A stretch of DNA of 64,000 bases, taken from Sphingobacterium sp. xlx-96 (GTDB lineage Bacteria > Bacteroidota > Bacteroidia > Sphingobacteriales > Sphingobacteriaceae). Shown here one piece after another: positions 19,901-27,725 of the stretch. Positions within the stretch are counted from its first letter, which is position 1, and each line of letters opens with the position of its first letter. A program made the translations under genes and the position numbers. The stretch is taken from the NCBI RefSeq assembly GCF_011007365.1, contig NZ_WFKM01000013.1, positions 1-64,000 of the forward strand, in the 5' to 3' direction. Below the pieces are notes generated by a model. That model was not told where the DNA came from. It saw only the letters and a list, made by a program, of their open reading frames with translations, and did not search any database.

Positions 19901-20070
19901 AGGTGATGGAATACAGTGAAAATGTCAGAGTGCCAATATTTAGCGCAGGGGTATCATTGCGTGTCAATCTTTTTGGCGCAATGATATTGGAGCCGTATTA
20001 CGCTATCCCATTTCAAAAGACCCGTTCAAAATTTGGTGCTTTTGGATTAAACTTTACGCCGGGATGGTAG
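16930..20070 (+). CDS. Metallopeptidase-like / TolB-type propeller / outer-membrane barrel protein
   Basis: A 1046-residue exported protein with three parts. After a signal peptide (ALAFLFLIVLGEAAQAQ) comes a peptidase MA-like domain with a zinc HExxH motif (LGHELVHAFQYR, about residue 139) and a downstream candidate ligand, WMVEGMAEYFS. Residues about 290-590 are PD40/TolB-like propeller repeats (ISPDGKYVAYLS, SFSPDSKKFAFS, WAPDGETLAFSG, SYSKDGKYIVFS). The rest is beta-rich and ends like an Omp85/D15 surface-antigen barrel (YLIRGYETGNF, ANLEVRIPF, GAFGLNF). This arrangement recurs in Bacteroidota but its task is not established; outer-membrane protein quality control or protein processing would fit. 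The first ATG is used; an ATG four codons later is equally possible. Confidence 0.85.
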   Translation: MTNGMIQWVTKIALAFLFLIVLGEAAQAQYFGQNKMRYKKLNFRVYDTPHFNLYYYSKNDSLVRWLAKESEVWYELHQQVFQDTFSRKNPIIVYNNHPEFQQTTAISGEISVGTGGVTEAFKQRVVMPIMQINQQTRHVLGHELVHAFQYRVIMEGGDSTRLENLGNIPLWMVEGMAEYFSIGKKDAFTSMWMRDAYVNNDIPSLKQMTEQSYNYFPYRYGQAFWSYIGSTYGDTVIMPLFIETAKYGYDYAMRRVFGYDSQTVSTLWKNSMESMYRGLGKDTASRPIGVSLINPSNGGSMNVSPTISPDGKYVAYLSEKDMFSIDLYLADAYTGKMIRKLGSKLTNKDIDEFSFLESAGSFSPDSKKFAFSVFSEGKSKLMTVDVETGKTLSVQSMGDIVEFANITWAPDGETLAFSGLSNGHSDLYTYNLKTNKVTQLTNDVYSDFQPSYSKDGKYIVFSTDRLALQSDNREVDIPMNLAVLTVSTGEIRNINVFPGANNLNPHFSSNGQEIYFLSNGDGYRNMYRYLIASGTVERLTDYFTGISGITEYSPAMSISNNDEIVYSYFKKNKYNVYKAKSSEFEAVVVDGSKSDFTAAMLPPLMSRGVNVVNTNLRNFNVFGRIGDEQINNIAYTPKFKLDYLANSGIGMSVGSRYGAGISSGVQGMFSDILGYNQIFAALNINGEIYDFGGQLAYINQRSRINWGGALSHIPYMSGYNMYETEDFGNGPELSLNTYLIRTFQTQAEGFVAFPFNRHHRVEAGAAISRYSYRVDKWRQSYYWGYGDRQKISNEEAEEVLGIRSMKPFTLQQVNAGFVGDNAVFGIAAPLQGYRYRFGVEQYFGDYSFTALNVDLRKYHRLKPVTIAGRVYSYMRTGKDEKALNPLYIGYPYLIRGYETGNFDAQGKVNFSDLIGTRMAIANLEVRIPFTGPEKLAVVKSGFLFSDLNFFIDGGLAWRGGDQIKWDKTDADKVPAVDGQGKPIIDPETNQQVMEYSENVRVPIFSAGVSLRVNLFGAMILEPYYAIPFQKTRSKFGAFGLNFTPGW

Positions 20071-20113
20071 TCTATACCTAAAACATATGCGATATATGTT
20101 GAGGTTGTTAAGG

Positions 20114-20152
20114 GTCGTTGTTTAGACTAAGGTTTAAACAACGACTTTTTTT
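20114..20152 (+). terminator. Rho-independent terminator
   Basis: A perfect 11-bp stem (GTCGTTGTTTA at 20114-20124, complement at 20135-20145) followed by seven T residues ends transcription 44 bases after the preceding stop codon. Confidence 0.88.
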
Positions 20153-20235
20153 ATGAATATTATAATGTCCTTAAATAGAATTGAGGACTTTTTTATACAA
20201 CTTATTCTAGTATATCACAACGGAATCAAATTGGC

Positions 20236-20577
20236 TTAGTAAGCGGACACAAGAGTCTGTGAAAGATGTATTGTTGCGGGGTTGGTCATACCAGCGTTTA
20301 ACGATGTTATATTTAGCCAATTCGGATTGTGTCTTCTGATTAATCGTTCTTTCTGCATGCGTGTAAAGCGGGTCAGTTCTATCAGACGTTTTTGTGCGAT
20401 ATCAAAAGACGAAAATTCTTCTACGTGTACAATACGATTAAATTTAGGTGACCTACCTGAGCTGTGGATAGAGTGGAATTGCAGATCGGATGATTGTGTC
20501 ATTAAATCTTGTGTATATCCAGCTTCAACAGATACTCTGTTAGGGTCTGTAGCGATGTAAATTAGGTGTTTTTTCAT
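20236..20577 (-). CDS. GIY-YIG-related protein with degenerate active site
   Basis: A 113-residue protein whose plan follows small stand-alone GIY-YIG nucleases: an opening beta strand (HLIYIATDPNR), a central KFNRIVHVEEFSS strand and a C-terminal ERLIRRHNPNW, equivalent to the family's LIxxxNPxW. The active site is not conserved: the YIG half of the motif reads VEAGYT, the usual catalytic arginine position is lost, and the Glu of the REKQ segment aligns with Lys in AQKRL. It is therefore probably a DNA-binding or structural relative without nuclease activity. It is transcribed divergently from the S24 repressor at 20682, with two repressor-like operators between them, suggesting co-regulation. 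The alignment was made by eye. Confidence 0.6.
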   Translation of the reverse strand: MKKHLIYIATDPNRVSVEAGYTQDLMTQSSDLQFHSIHSSGRSPKFNRIVHVEEFSSFDIAQKRLIELTRFTRMQKERLIRRHNPNWLNITSLNAGMTNPATIHLSQTLVSAY

Positions 20578-20615
20578 GTGATATACTAAATTATTTGGTT
20601 GTAGTTTTATTTTTT

Positions 20616-20653
20616 ACTAATTTTATTGGCACAATGTTACTAATAAAATTAGT
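20616..20653. promoter_or_regulatory. Tandem palindromic operator between divergent genes
   Basis: Two related 15-bp sites occupy the 104-base gap between the divergent start codons. The right site (20639-20653) is a perfect palindrome, ACTAAT-AAA-ATTAGT. The left site (20616-20630) reads ACTAAT-TTT-ATTGGC, one perfect half and one degraded half. Centres are 23 bp apart, about two helical turns, so dimers would sit on the same face. Together the outer 12 bases also form a perfect inverted repeat. The right site lies near the expected -7 region of the repressor gene. Autoregulation by the S24 protein is inferred. Confidence 0.6.
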
Positions 20654-20681
20654 TTTTGAAAAATATATTTTAAAATAATTT

Positions 20682-21464
20682 ATGTCAAACATAGCATCAA
20701 ACCTGAAGTTCTTAAGAAAAAGGGCTAAACTAACACAGCAACAATTTGCTGATGTAATGGATATTAAGCGTGCATCGGTAGGAGCGTACGAAGAAGATCG
20801 TGCTGAGCCTAAATATAGTTTGCTAAAAAAAATAGCTTCTTATTATGATCTATCAATGGACGAATTGGCAAATGATCATATTGACGAGAATTGGAAGCCC
20901 GTGCCAAAGAGTAATGCCTCTAACTTACGGGTGCTGAGTGTTACTGTGGATGGGGAAGATCGTGAAAATATAGAATTGGTGCCTACTAAGGCCAGCGCCG
21001 GTTATTTAAATGGTTATGGGGATCCTGAGTTCGTGAAGGATCTTCCAAGGTTTTCTCTGCCGATATTTAGACAAGGGACCTATCGGGCTTTTGAGATTAA
21101 AGGTGATTCGATGTTGCCAATGCCAAGCGGTACTATAGTGGTAGGCGAGTATGTGGAAAATTGGCACGATATAAAACCTGGACAGACTTATATCGTAGTC
21201 TCTAATAATGAAGGTGTCGTTTATAAGCGTATTGCATTTAAATATAAAGACGAAAAAGGGCTGAAGCTACTTTCGGATAATAAAGTGTATGAACCCTATT
21301 GGGTTCCTGCAGAGGAAATTCTTGAAGTATGGAAAGCTAAAGCTTATATTTCGACGGAGTTTCCGGAACCGAATGTGGAGCCTACTATGGAATCCTTGAC
21401 ATCCATGATGGCACAGATGCAAAAAACAATAAATGCTGTAGTGGATACAAAAAAGATTTCCTAG
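20682..21464 (+). CDS. LexA/CI-like repressor: XRE helix-turn-helix plus S24 peptidase
   Basis: A 260-residue transcription regulator. Residues 5-62 are an XRE/Cro-type helix-turn-helix (LKFLRKRAKLTQQQFADVM...RASVGAYEEDRAEP). The C-terminal half is an S24 self-cleaving domain: the scissile Ala-Gly is A106-G107 (in KASAGYLN), the nucleophile is S143 (GDSMLP) and the general base is K182 (VVYKRI); spacings of 37 and 39 residues are close to those of LexA. It should therefore cleave itself under an inducing signal such as a RecA filament. The C-terminus has a short extension. No bona fide LexA is present in the window. The neighbour is the divergent GIY-YIG-like gene; operators lie between them. 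Confidence 0.9.
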   Translation: MSNIASNLKFLRKRAKLTQQQFADVMDIKRASVGAYEEDRAEPKYSLLKKIASYYDLSMDELANDHIDENWKPVPKSNASNLRVLSVTVDGEDRENIELVPTKASAGYLNGYGDPEFVKDLPRFSLPIFRQGTYRAFEIKGDSMLPMPSGTIVVGEYVENWHDIKPGQTYIVVSNNEGVVYKRIAFKYKDEKGLKLLSDNKVYEPYWVPAEEILEVWKAKAYISTEFPEPNVEPTMESLTSMMAQMQKTINAVVDTKKIS

Positions 21465-21555
21465 TAAGGTTTGTAATGAAAGGGATGTTTTTTGTTTCCA
21501 AAATCAATAGTATAAATGGAAATGAATAGCTTCTGTAAAAATATATGCTTATGGG

Positions 21556-21586
21556 TTGTTTTTTTGAAAAAAAACACCTACTTTTG
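21556..21586 (+). promoter_or_regulatory. Promoter of the rimP-nusA-infB operon
   Basis: A -33 TTG at 21556-21558 and a fully matching -7 element TACTTTTG at 21579-21586 are separated by 20 bases, the spacing of Bacteroidota sigma-A promoters. The predicted start site, about 21591-21594, lies some 10 bases before the hairpin at 21603. Confidence 0.7.
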
Positions 21587-21602
21587 TAATATCTGAAAGG
21601 AA

Positions 21603-21627
21603 GGGGGCATGGTTTGCCCCCTTTTTT
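21603..21627 (+). terminator. Terminator-like hairpin in the rimP leader
   Basis: GGGGGCA (21603-21609), a five-base loop and TGCCCCC (21615-21621) followed by six T residues form a strong intrinsic terminator. It is 139 bases after the repressor stop codon and could end that transcript, but it also lies downstream of the promoter at 21556-21586, so every rimP transcript from that promoter must read through it. That makes it a candidate attenuator. Confidence 0.8.
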
Positions 21628-21648
21628 AATTGAATTTTTAATAAGCTT

Positions 21649-22113
21649 ATGCAGGTTGAACAACGTGTTAAAGAATTGGTAGAGGAAAAGATTGCGGATC
21701 GAGCAGATCTTTTTATCGTTTCTATAAAGATGTTAAAAAATGGAGTTCTGGAAATTCTATTGGACGGAGATAATGGAATCTCAATTGAAGATTGCGTAGG
21801 GGTAAGTAAGCATGTTGGTTTTCATCTAGAGGAGGAAAACGTTATTGAGAATGCGTATCGCCTTGAAGTGTCCTCTCCTGGAATAGACGGCGGCCTAATG
21901 TCACTTAGGCAATACGCTAAAAATATAGGGCGGAATGTTCGTGTTAAACTGGTTGATGGAGTTAAGCACGAGGGTAAGCTGTTAAAGGCGTCGGAGTCCG
22001 AGATAGTCATAGCAGAGACAACAAAAGAAAAAGGGAAAAAGGCTGAAGTAAAAGAAGTCATGCTTCCAATGGATCAAATAAAAGAAACAAAGGTGTTAAT
22101 TTCATTTAGTTAA
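21649..22113 (+). CDS. rimP: Ribosome maturation factor RimP
   Basis: A 154-residue RimP, needed for maturation of the 30S subunit. The N-terminal alpha/beta domain has VKELVEEKIADRADLFIV, the LEILLDGDNGISIEDC strand-turn and the highly conserved LEVSSPGIDGGL around residue 75; the C-terminal part is the SH3-like domain. First gene of rimP-nusA-infB, with a two-base gap to nusA. Confidence 0.95.
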   Translation: MQVEQRVKELVEEKIADRADLFIVSIKMLKNGVLEILLDGDNGISIEDCVGVSKHVGFHLEEENVIENAYRLEVSSPGIDGGLMSLRQYAKNIGRNVRVKLVDGVKHEGKLLKASESEIVIAETTKEKGKKAEVKEVMLPMDQIKETKVLISFS

Positions 22114-22115
22114 AA

Positions 22116-23354
22116 ATGAGCAGCAATATTAATTTAATTGACTCTTTTCAGGAGTTTAAAGAGTTCAAAAATATCGACCGTCCGACGGTAATAACCGTAT
22201 TAGAAGAAGTGTTCCGTAGCATGATTCGTAAACGTTTTGGTACAGACGAAAATGTTGACGTTATTGTGAATCCGGATAATGGGGATTTGGAAATGTGGAG
22301 AACGCGTGTTGTGATGGAAGATGGGTTTTCGGAAGACGATGATTTGGAGATTGAATTAGCTGAAGCACATCAGTTTGATCCTGATTTAGAAGTCGGAGAC
22401 GACTATATCGAACAGATTACTTTGGAAAGTTTTGGCCGTCGTGCTATTCTGGCTGCACGCCAGACTTTGGTTTCTAAAGTGTTGGAATTGGAAAAAGATG
22501 AGGTCTTTAAAAAATATAAAGATCGTGAAGGTGAACTTGTGATCGGTGAAGTTTATCAAATATGGAAAAAGGAGATTCTTGTGCTTGATGAGGATGGCAA
22601 TGAATTGATTTTGCCAAAAACAGAACAGATTCCTGCCGATTACTTTAAAAAGGGTGATAGTATCCGTGCCGTAGTATACAAGGTGGATATGATGAATAGT
22701 AATCCTAAGATTATTATTTCTCGTACTGCACCGGAATTTTTACAGCGTTTGTTTGAATTGGAGGTTCCTGAGATTTTTGATGGTTTAATTACGATTAAGA
22801 AGATTGTACGCGAACCCGGAGAGCGCGCTAAAGTAGCGGTTGAGTCTTACGACGATCGTATCGATCCAGTAGGAGCATGTGTGGGTATGAAAGGATCCCG
22901 TATCCACGGTATCGTACGGGAGTTGCGTAATGAGAATATTGACGTGATTAATTTCACAACGAATCATTCTTTATATATCACGCGTGCACTGAGCCCTGCT
23001 CGTATCTCCTCAATAAAAATTGATGAGGACGAGAAGACGGCTGCTGTTTATTTAAAACCAGATCAGGTATCATTAGCTATCGGCCGTGGAGGACACAATA
23101 TTAAGTTGGCAGGCAAATTGACCGGATACGAGATTGATGTATATAGAGAGAATGATGAGGTAGAGGAGGATGTGGATATTGAAGAATTCGCAGATGAAAT
23201 CGACAGCTGGATCATCGATGAGTTAAAACGCGTTGGTCTGGATAGTGCGAAGTCTGTGTTGTCATTGTCATTAGAAGAATTGACACGACGTACAGATTTA
23301 GAAGAAGATACTATTCAAGAGATAGTACGCATTTTGCAGTCGGAGTTTGAATAA
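22116..23354 (+). CDS. nusA: Transcription termination/antitermination factor NusA
   Basis: A 412-residue NusA binding RNA polymerase and nascent RNA to control pausing and termination. The N-terminal domain has LEEVFRSMIRKRFG; an S1 domain occupies about residues 130-200; KH domains follow with DPVGACVGMKGSRI and SLAIGRGGHNIKLA. The C-terminus ends with an acidic linker and a short helical segment, without the two acidic repeats of the enterobacterial protein, as usual in this phylum. If the hairpin in the operon leader is an attenuator, NusA could regulate its own synthesis there; this is inference. Confidence 0.96.
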   Translation: MSSNINLIDSFQEFKEFKNIDRPTVITVLEEVFRSMIRKRFGTDENVDVIVNPDNGDLEMWRTRVVMEDGFSEDDDLEIELAEAHQFDPDLEVGDDYIEQITLESFGRRAILAARQTLVSKVLELEKDEVFKKYKDREGELVIGEVYQIWKKEILVLDEDGNELILPKTEQIPADYFKKGDSIRAVVYKVDMMNSNPKIIISRTAPEFLQRLFELEVPEIFDGLITIKKIVREPGERAKVAVESYDDRIDPVGACVGMKGSRIHGIVRELRNENIDVINFTTNHSLYITRALSPARISSIKIDEDEKTAAVYLKPDQVSLAIGRGGHNIKLAGKLTGYEIDVYRENDEVEEDVDIEEFADEIDSWIIDELKRVGLDSAKSVLSLSLEELTRRTDLEEDTIQEIVRILQSEFE

Positions 23355-23397
23355 GCTTCGATTGCCCCTACGGATATTGCATATTAAATGTAAATAT

Positions 23398-23430
23398 TTG
23401 TTAATTGCGAGTAAAAAAAACATATTTTTG
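23398..23430 (+). promoter_or_regulatory. Possible internal promoter before infB
   Basis: TTG at 23398-23400 and TATTTTTG at 23423-23430 match the Bacteroidota elements, with a slightly long spacer of 22 bases. The 107-base nusA-infB gap leaves room for a separate infB promoter. No terminator lies in the gap, so readthrough from rimP is also expected. Confidence 0.35.
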
Positions 23431-23461
23431 TAGTAATAGATTTTTAGAGGTTAATAAATAG

Positions 23462-26400
23462 ATGACAGAAGGTAAAAGCATAAACTTACTCAAAGCAGCA
23501 AAGGAACTTAATATTGGTATAGGTACTGCAGTGGAATTTTTAAGTAAAAAAGGTTTTGACGTAGAAGCAAAGCCTACAACAAAATTAACTGGAGATATGT
23601 ATGGTGTTCTTTCGCGCGAATTTCAAGGTGATAAAATCGCAAAGGATGAAGCTAAGCAAATTGTTATTGGTAAAATCCGCCGTGATGAATCTCCTTTGGG
23701 CGGGAATGCAACCGTGCCTCAAGATTCTACGACCTCTAAAAGAGATGAACATAATGATGATACAGATGGTCTTTTGATTAAGAATGTATCAACATCTGCT
23801 CCTGTAGAAAAGGAAGCTCCTGCTAAACAAGAAAAAGAAGAGGAGCCTGCTGCAGGAGGACACCTTAAGGTTATTGGTAAGATAGATCTTGATAGCCTGA
23901 ATAAGGGTAAGTTTAAAAAGAAAGAAGAAGCGGTTGAAAAACCAGAGGTTAAAGCAGAGCCTAGGATTGAGGTGAAGGCAGAACCAGTTGTAGCGCCTAT
24001 AAAGGAAGAACCTAAAACTGTAGAAACGCCTAAACCTGTAGAAACATCAAAGCCTGTTAAAGAAGAACCTAAAGCGGCAGAGCCAGTAAAACCTGAAGTA
24101 AAGGTAGAAGCTGCTCCTATTGAGAAGCCAGCTGTAGTCAAACCTGTAGAAGAGGTAAAACCTGTGGTAGAAAAACCTGAACAAAAAGTTGAAGTTAAAA
24201 AGGAAGAAATTAAGGTGGAGAATAAACCTGTTGTAGAATCTAAACCAGTAGAGGAACAGAACGAAGTGATTCGTGCGCGCTCCGAAAAACTGGAAGGGCC
24301 AAAAGTAATTGGTAAAATTGAATTGCCAACTTTCAAGCCTAAAGATAAGCCTGTCGCTTCATCATCTAACGCAAATCAAGATAATAAGCGCAAACGTAAA
24401 CGTACAAATAAACCTGGTACACCTATTTCTCCGAATGCACAGGGAGGACAACAAGGGGGAACTCAAGGACAGCATAGACCAGGCGGTTTCCAACAAGGAG
24501 GAGGCCAAGGTCAAGGCCAAGGTCAAAATAGACCAGGAGGCTTCCAACACGGAGGAGGCCCTAGAGGTAACAATAATAACCGTCCAGGTGGAAATGCACC
24601 TGCAGGAAGAGGTAAGTTTGATCCTAGAAATAGAGGTCCGAGACAAGATGCCGCTCCTAAAGGAGAGTTGTCAGAAAAGGAAATCCAAGATCAGATTAAA
24701 GCAACTTTAGCTCGTTTGAGTGGTGCTGGTAAGTCCGGTAAGTTTGCTCAACGTGCCAAATTGCGTAGACAGAAGCGTGATGATGTAGCTTTATCGGCAG
24801 AAGAGGCTGCATTGGAACAAGAAATGATGTCCAAAGTATTGCGTGTTACAGAATTTGTAACAGCAAATGAGTTAGCAAACTTAATGGATGTTCCTGTTAC
24901 GAAAGTTATCGGTACATGTATGAGCTTGGGAATGTTTGTCTCGATCAACCAACGTCTTGACGCTGAAACCTTAGCTATTGTAGCGGATGAATTTGATTAC
25001 AAAATCGAATTTATAAAACCGGAAGATGAGGAAACTACAGAACTAGAAGAAGCTGACAACGAAGATAACTTGATACCTCGTGCTCCGATTGTTACTGTAA
25101 TGGGACACGTCGATCACGGTAAAACATCTTTATTGGATTATGTCCGTAAAGCAAATGTAACTAAAGGTGAAGCAGGTGGTATTACGCAGCACATAGGTGC
25201 ATACGCAGTAACGCTTGACGGAGGTCGGAAGATAACTTTCTTGGATACTCCTGGTCACGAAGCATTTACAGCGATGCGTGCCCGTGGTGCGAAGGTAACG
25301 GATATCGTTATTATCGTAATCGCTGCGGACGACGCCGTGATGCCGCAAACAAAAGAAGCAATTAATCATGCTCAGGCTGCTGGCGCACCTATTGTATTCG
25401 CTTTCACGAAAGTGGACAAACCAGGCGCTAATGCAGACAGAATCCGTGAACAGTTGTCTGCGATGAATATTCTTGTAGAAGACTGGGGCGGAAAATTCCA
25501 AGCGCAAGAAATTTCAGCAAAAACAGGTGAAAATGTGGAGTTGCTATTAGAGAAAGTATTGTTGGAGGCTGAGATGCTTGAGCTTAAGGCTGATCCTACA
25601 AAACGTGCTGTAGGTTCGGTAATCGAAGCTGCTTTGGATAAAGGACGTGGTATTGTAACTACGGTGATGGTACAAGGTGGAACTCTACGTGTTGGAGATG
25701 CTATTTTAGCAGGTTCGCACTCTGGTAAAGTGAAAGCGTTGACTAATGAACGCGGTGAGCGTGTGAAAGAGGCAGGTCCTTCGGTACCGGTTCAGATTCT
25801 TGGTATGTCGGGTGCACCTACCGCGGGAGATAAACTGTACGTGATGGAGAGCGAATCGGAAGCTCGTATAGTTGCGAATAAACGTTTGCAATTGCAACGT
25901 GAACAAGGTATGCGTGCTACGAAACACATTACACTCGATGAGATAGGTCGTCGTTTGGCAATTGGTAACTTTAAAGAACTTAACATCATTGTTAAAGGGG
26001 ATGTGGATGGATCTATCGAAGCTTTATCCGACTCTTTATTGAAGTTATCTACGGATGAGATTCAGGTTAATATCATTCACAAATCGGTGGGCGCTATCTC
26101 GGAGTCTGACGTGTTGTTAGCATCTGCATCGGATGCTGTGATCATCGGTTTCCAAGTAAGACCTACTCAAAATGCACGTAAGCTAGCTGAGGCTGAACAA
26201 ATTGATATCCGTTTATATTCTATCATCTACGATGCTATCGAAGAGCTTAAATCGGCGATGGAAGGTATGTTGGAACCTAAGTTTGAAGAGAAGATTGTTG
26301 CAGAGGTTGAAATCCGTGAGACATTCAAAATCACGAAAGTGGGTACAATTGCTGGATGTATGGTCACTACAGGTAAAATCACTAGAAACAACGATATCCG

Positions 26401-26584
26401 CATAATCCGCGATGGTGTCGTAGTTCATACCGGTAGACTAGCTTCATTGAAACGTTTCAAAGATGACGTAAAAGAGGTTACTCATGGTTATGAATGTGGT
26501 CTTCAAATTGATAAATACAACGATATACAGGTAGGTGACATCGTGGAAGCCTACGAGCAAGTAGAAGTAAAACGTAAATTGTAA
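23462..26584 (+). CDS. infB: Translation initiation factor IF-2
   Basis: GTPase that places initiator tRNA on the 30S subunit. At 1040 residues it is long because of an N-terminal extension: an IF2_N-like helical domain (residues 1-60), then about 250 residues rich in Pro, Glu, Lys and Val, then a basic Gly/Gln/Arg-rich stretch with repeated RPGGFQ units (about residues 325-395). The short motif KVIGKI recurs in the extension. The GTPase domain has [23 protein letters not shown] and FTKVDKPG; the C-terminal domains II-IV follow. Only one start is plausible. Confidence 0.97.
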   Translation: MTEGKSINLLKAAKELNIGIGTAVEFLSKKGFDVEAKPTTKLTGDMYGVLSREFQGDKIAKDEAKQIVIGKIRRDESPLGGNATVPQDSTTSKRDEHNDDTDGLLIKNVSTSAPVEKEAPAKQEKEEEPAAGGHLKVIGKIDLDSLNKGKFKKKEEAVEKPEVKAEPRIEVKAEPVVAPIKEEPKTVETPKPVETSKPVKEEPKAAEPVKPEVKVEAAPIEKPAVVKPVEEVKPVVEKPEQKVEVKKEEIKVENKPVVESKPVEEQNEVIRARSEKLEGPKVIGKIELPTFKPKDKPVASSSNANQDNKRKRKRTNKPGTPISPNAQGGQQGGTQGQHRPGGFQQGGGQGQGQGQNRPGGFQHGGGPRGNNNNRPGGNAPAGRGKFDPRNRGPRQDAAPKGELSEKEIQDQIKATLARLSGAGKSGKFAQRAKLRRQKRDDVALSAEEAALEQEMMSKVLRVTEFVTANELANLMDVPVTKVIGTCMSLGMFVSINQRLDAETLAIVADEFDYKIEFIKPEDEETTELEEADNEDNLIPRAPIVTVMGHVDHGKTSLLDYVRKANVTKGEAGGITQHIGAYAVTLDGGRKITFLDTPGHEAFTAMRARGAKVTDIVIIVIAADDAVMPQTKEAINHAQAAGAPIVFAFTKVDKPGANADRIREQLSAMNILVEDWGGKFQAQEISAKTGENVELLLEKVLLEAEMLELKADPTKRAVGSVIEAALDKGRGIVTTVMVQGGTLRVGDAILAGSHSGKVKALTNERGERVKEAGPSVPVQILGMSGAPTAGDKLYVMESESEARIVANKRLQLQREQGMRATKHITLDEIGRRLAIGNFKELNIIVKGDVDGSIEALSDSLLKLSTDEIQVNIIHKSVGAISESDVLLASASDAVIIGFQVRPTQNARKLAEAEQIDIRLYSIIYDAIEELKSAMEGMLEPKFEEKIVAEVEIRETFKITKVGTIAGCMVTTGKITRNNDIRIIRDGVVVHTGRLASLKRFKDDVKEVTHGYECGLQIDKYNDIQVGDIVEAYEQVEVKRKL

Positions 26585-26605
26585 TTTACCGTATTTAATA
26601 TATTT

Positions 26606-26635
26606 AATCCCAACCAATGCGGTTGGGATTTTTTT
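26606..26635. terminator. Terminator after infB
   Basis: AATCCCAACC (26606-26615), a five-base loop, its exact complement (26621-26630) and a run of T residues to 26635 form an intrinsic terminator 22 bases after the infB stop codon. It ends the rimP-nusA-infB operon. Confidence 0.9.
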
Positions 26636-26670
26636 GCTTTAAACGGTTTAAGTTTTCTATCTTTAGCTCT

Positions 26671-27714
26671 ATGTATAAGTTTAGAATCTCGGATATAATA
26701 AAGCACCCAAATCATAATATTTCTATTCGTTTTGAGGATTTGTCGGGAAATTTTCCCACCTATAAAGCTGGACAATTTTTAACACTATGCTTCGAGTTTG
26801 CTGAACGCGAAGTAAGGAGATCGTATTCGTTTAGTAGCTCGCCAGATGTGGAAGAACCCTATGAGGTAACTGTAAAGCGCGTAGACAACGGAGAGATTTC
26901 TAGACTATTGCATCATAGTACTTCTGTCGGCGATGTTATTGAAGTGATGGATCCCCAAGGATTATTTATATATGAACCCGTTAAGGAGGTTCGTAGAACT
27001 GTTTTTCTCTTTGGAGCAGGAGTAGGTATCACTCCACTGTTTTCTATTCTTAAGACCGCACTAACCCGAGAGGACAACAGTAAAGTGATCCTCGTTTATA
27101 GCAATAGTAGCAAGGAAAATACGTTGTTTTATAAAGAGTTGCTTCATTGGAAAGAAATGTATCCCGAACGACTGAAAATAGAATTTATCTGGTCTAATAC
27201 GAAGAATCTTTTGAAAGCCAGATTGAATCGGGAGTATCTTATTGAATTAGTCAAAGACAACTTGGAAGAAGGAACGAAAAGTATATTTTATACCTGCGGA
27301 CCTTTGTTCTATATGGATTTGTGCCGTTTTACGCTCTTGGGGATGGGCTTTCCGGATGAAGATATAAGAAGGGAAACTTTTCATTTTCCGGAAGAGGAGG
27401 AGGATGAAGATGAGAAGGAAGAAGAACCGGTAGACAAAACTTCTTACGACATCACGCTGAAATTTGATGGTCGGCAATACTTATTGACGATTCCTTACAA
27501 TAAAAGTGTGTTGGATGTAGGGTTGGAACATAAGATAAAGTTGCCCTATTCCTGCAAATCCGGTATGTGTAGTACTTGTATATCTCAAGTACAAGAAGGC
27601 GCAGTACGGATGGATTATAATGAAGTATTAACGGATAAAGAGGTTACTAATGGAAAATGTTTGATATGTACCTCGCACCCAATTGAAAACGGAACTGTAA
27701 TTGAAGTATTGTAA
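26671..27714 (+). CDS. FAD/NAD(P) oxidoreductase with C-terminal [2Fe-2S] ferredoxin domain
   Basis: A 347-residue electron-transfer protein with the layout of PaaE and related Class IA reductases. Residues 1-100 are the FAD domain (RRSYSFSSSP), 110-230 the NAD(P) domain (LFGAGVGITPLFSIL, FYTCGPLFYM), and 260-347 a plant-type ferredoxin with cluster ligands in LPYSCKSGMCSTCISQ and a fourth Cys in KCLICTSHP. A very acidic linker of about 20 residues (EEEEDEDEKEEE) separates reductase and ferredoxin. The frame is open upstream to 26617, overlapping the terminator, so the ATG at 26671 is preferred. No phenylacetate genes are nearby, so the partner oxygenase or desaturase is unknown. First gene of the run to 34203. 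Confidence 0.88.
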   Translation: MYKFRISDIIKHPNHNISIRFEDLSGNFPTYKAGQFLTLCFEFAEREVRRSYSFSSSPDVEEPYEVTVKRVDNGEISRLLHHSTSVGDVIEVMDPQGLFIYEPVKEVRRTVFLFGAGVGITPLFSILKTALTREDNSKVILVYSNSSKENTLFYKELLHWKEMYPERLKIEFIWSNTKNLLKARLNREYLIELVKDNLEEGTKSIFYTCGPLFYMDLCRFTLLGMGFPDEDIRRETFHFPEEEEDEDEKEEEPVDKTSYDITLKFDGRQYLLTIPYNKSVLDVGLEHKIKLPYSCKSGMCSTCISQVQEGAVRMDYNEVLTDKEVTNGKCLICTSHPIENGTVIEVL

Positions 27715-27725
27715 ATAGAATAATT

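Noticed and set aside
20627-20642. A sigma-54-like TGGCAC in the intergenic region before the S24 repressor, with rpoN in the window.
   Set aside because: The required GC 10 bases downstream of the GG is CT here, and the bases are better explained as part of the tandem operator.
21649-26584. Antisense frames inside rimP, nusA and infB, including a 205-codon one opposite the IF-2 extension.
   Set aside because: They mirror the low-complexity repeats (Ser/Thr/Gly-rich in antisense) and have no independent signals.
26606-26671. Start of the [2Fe-2S] reductase at 26617.
   Set aside because: It would lie inside the infB terminator stem; the ATG at 26671 begins a normal FAD-domain sequence.
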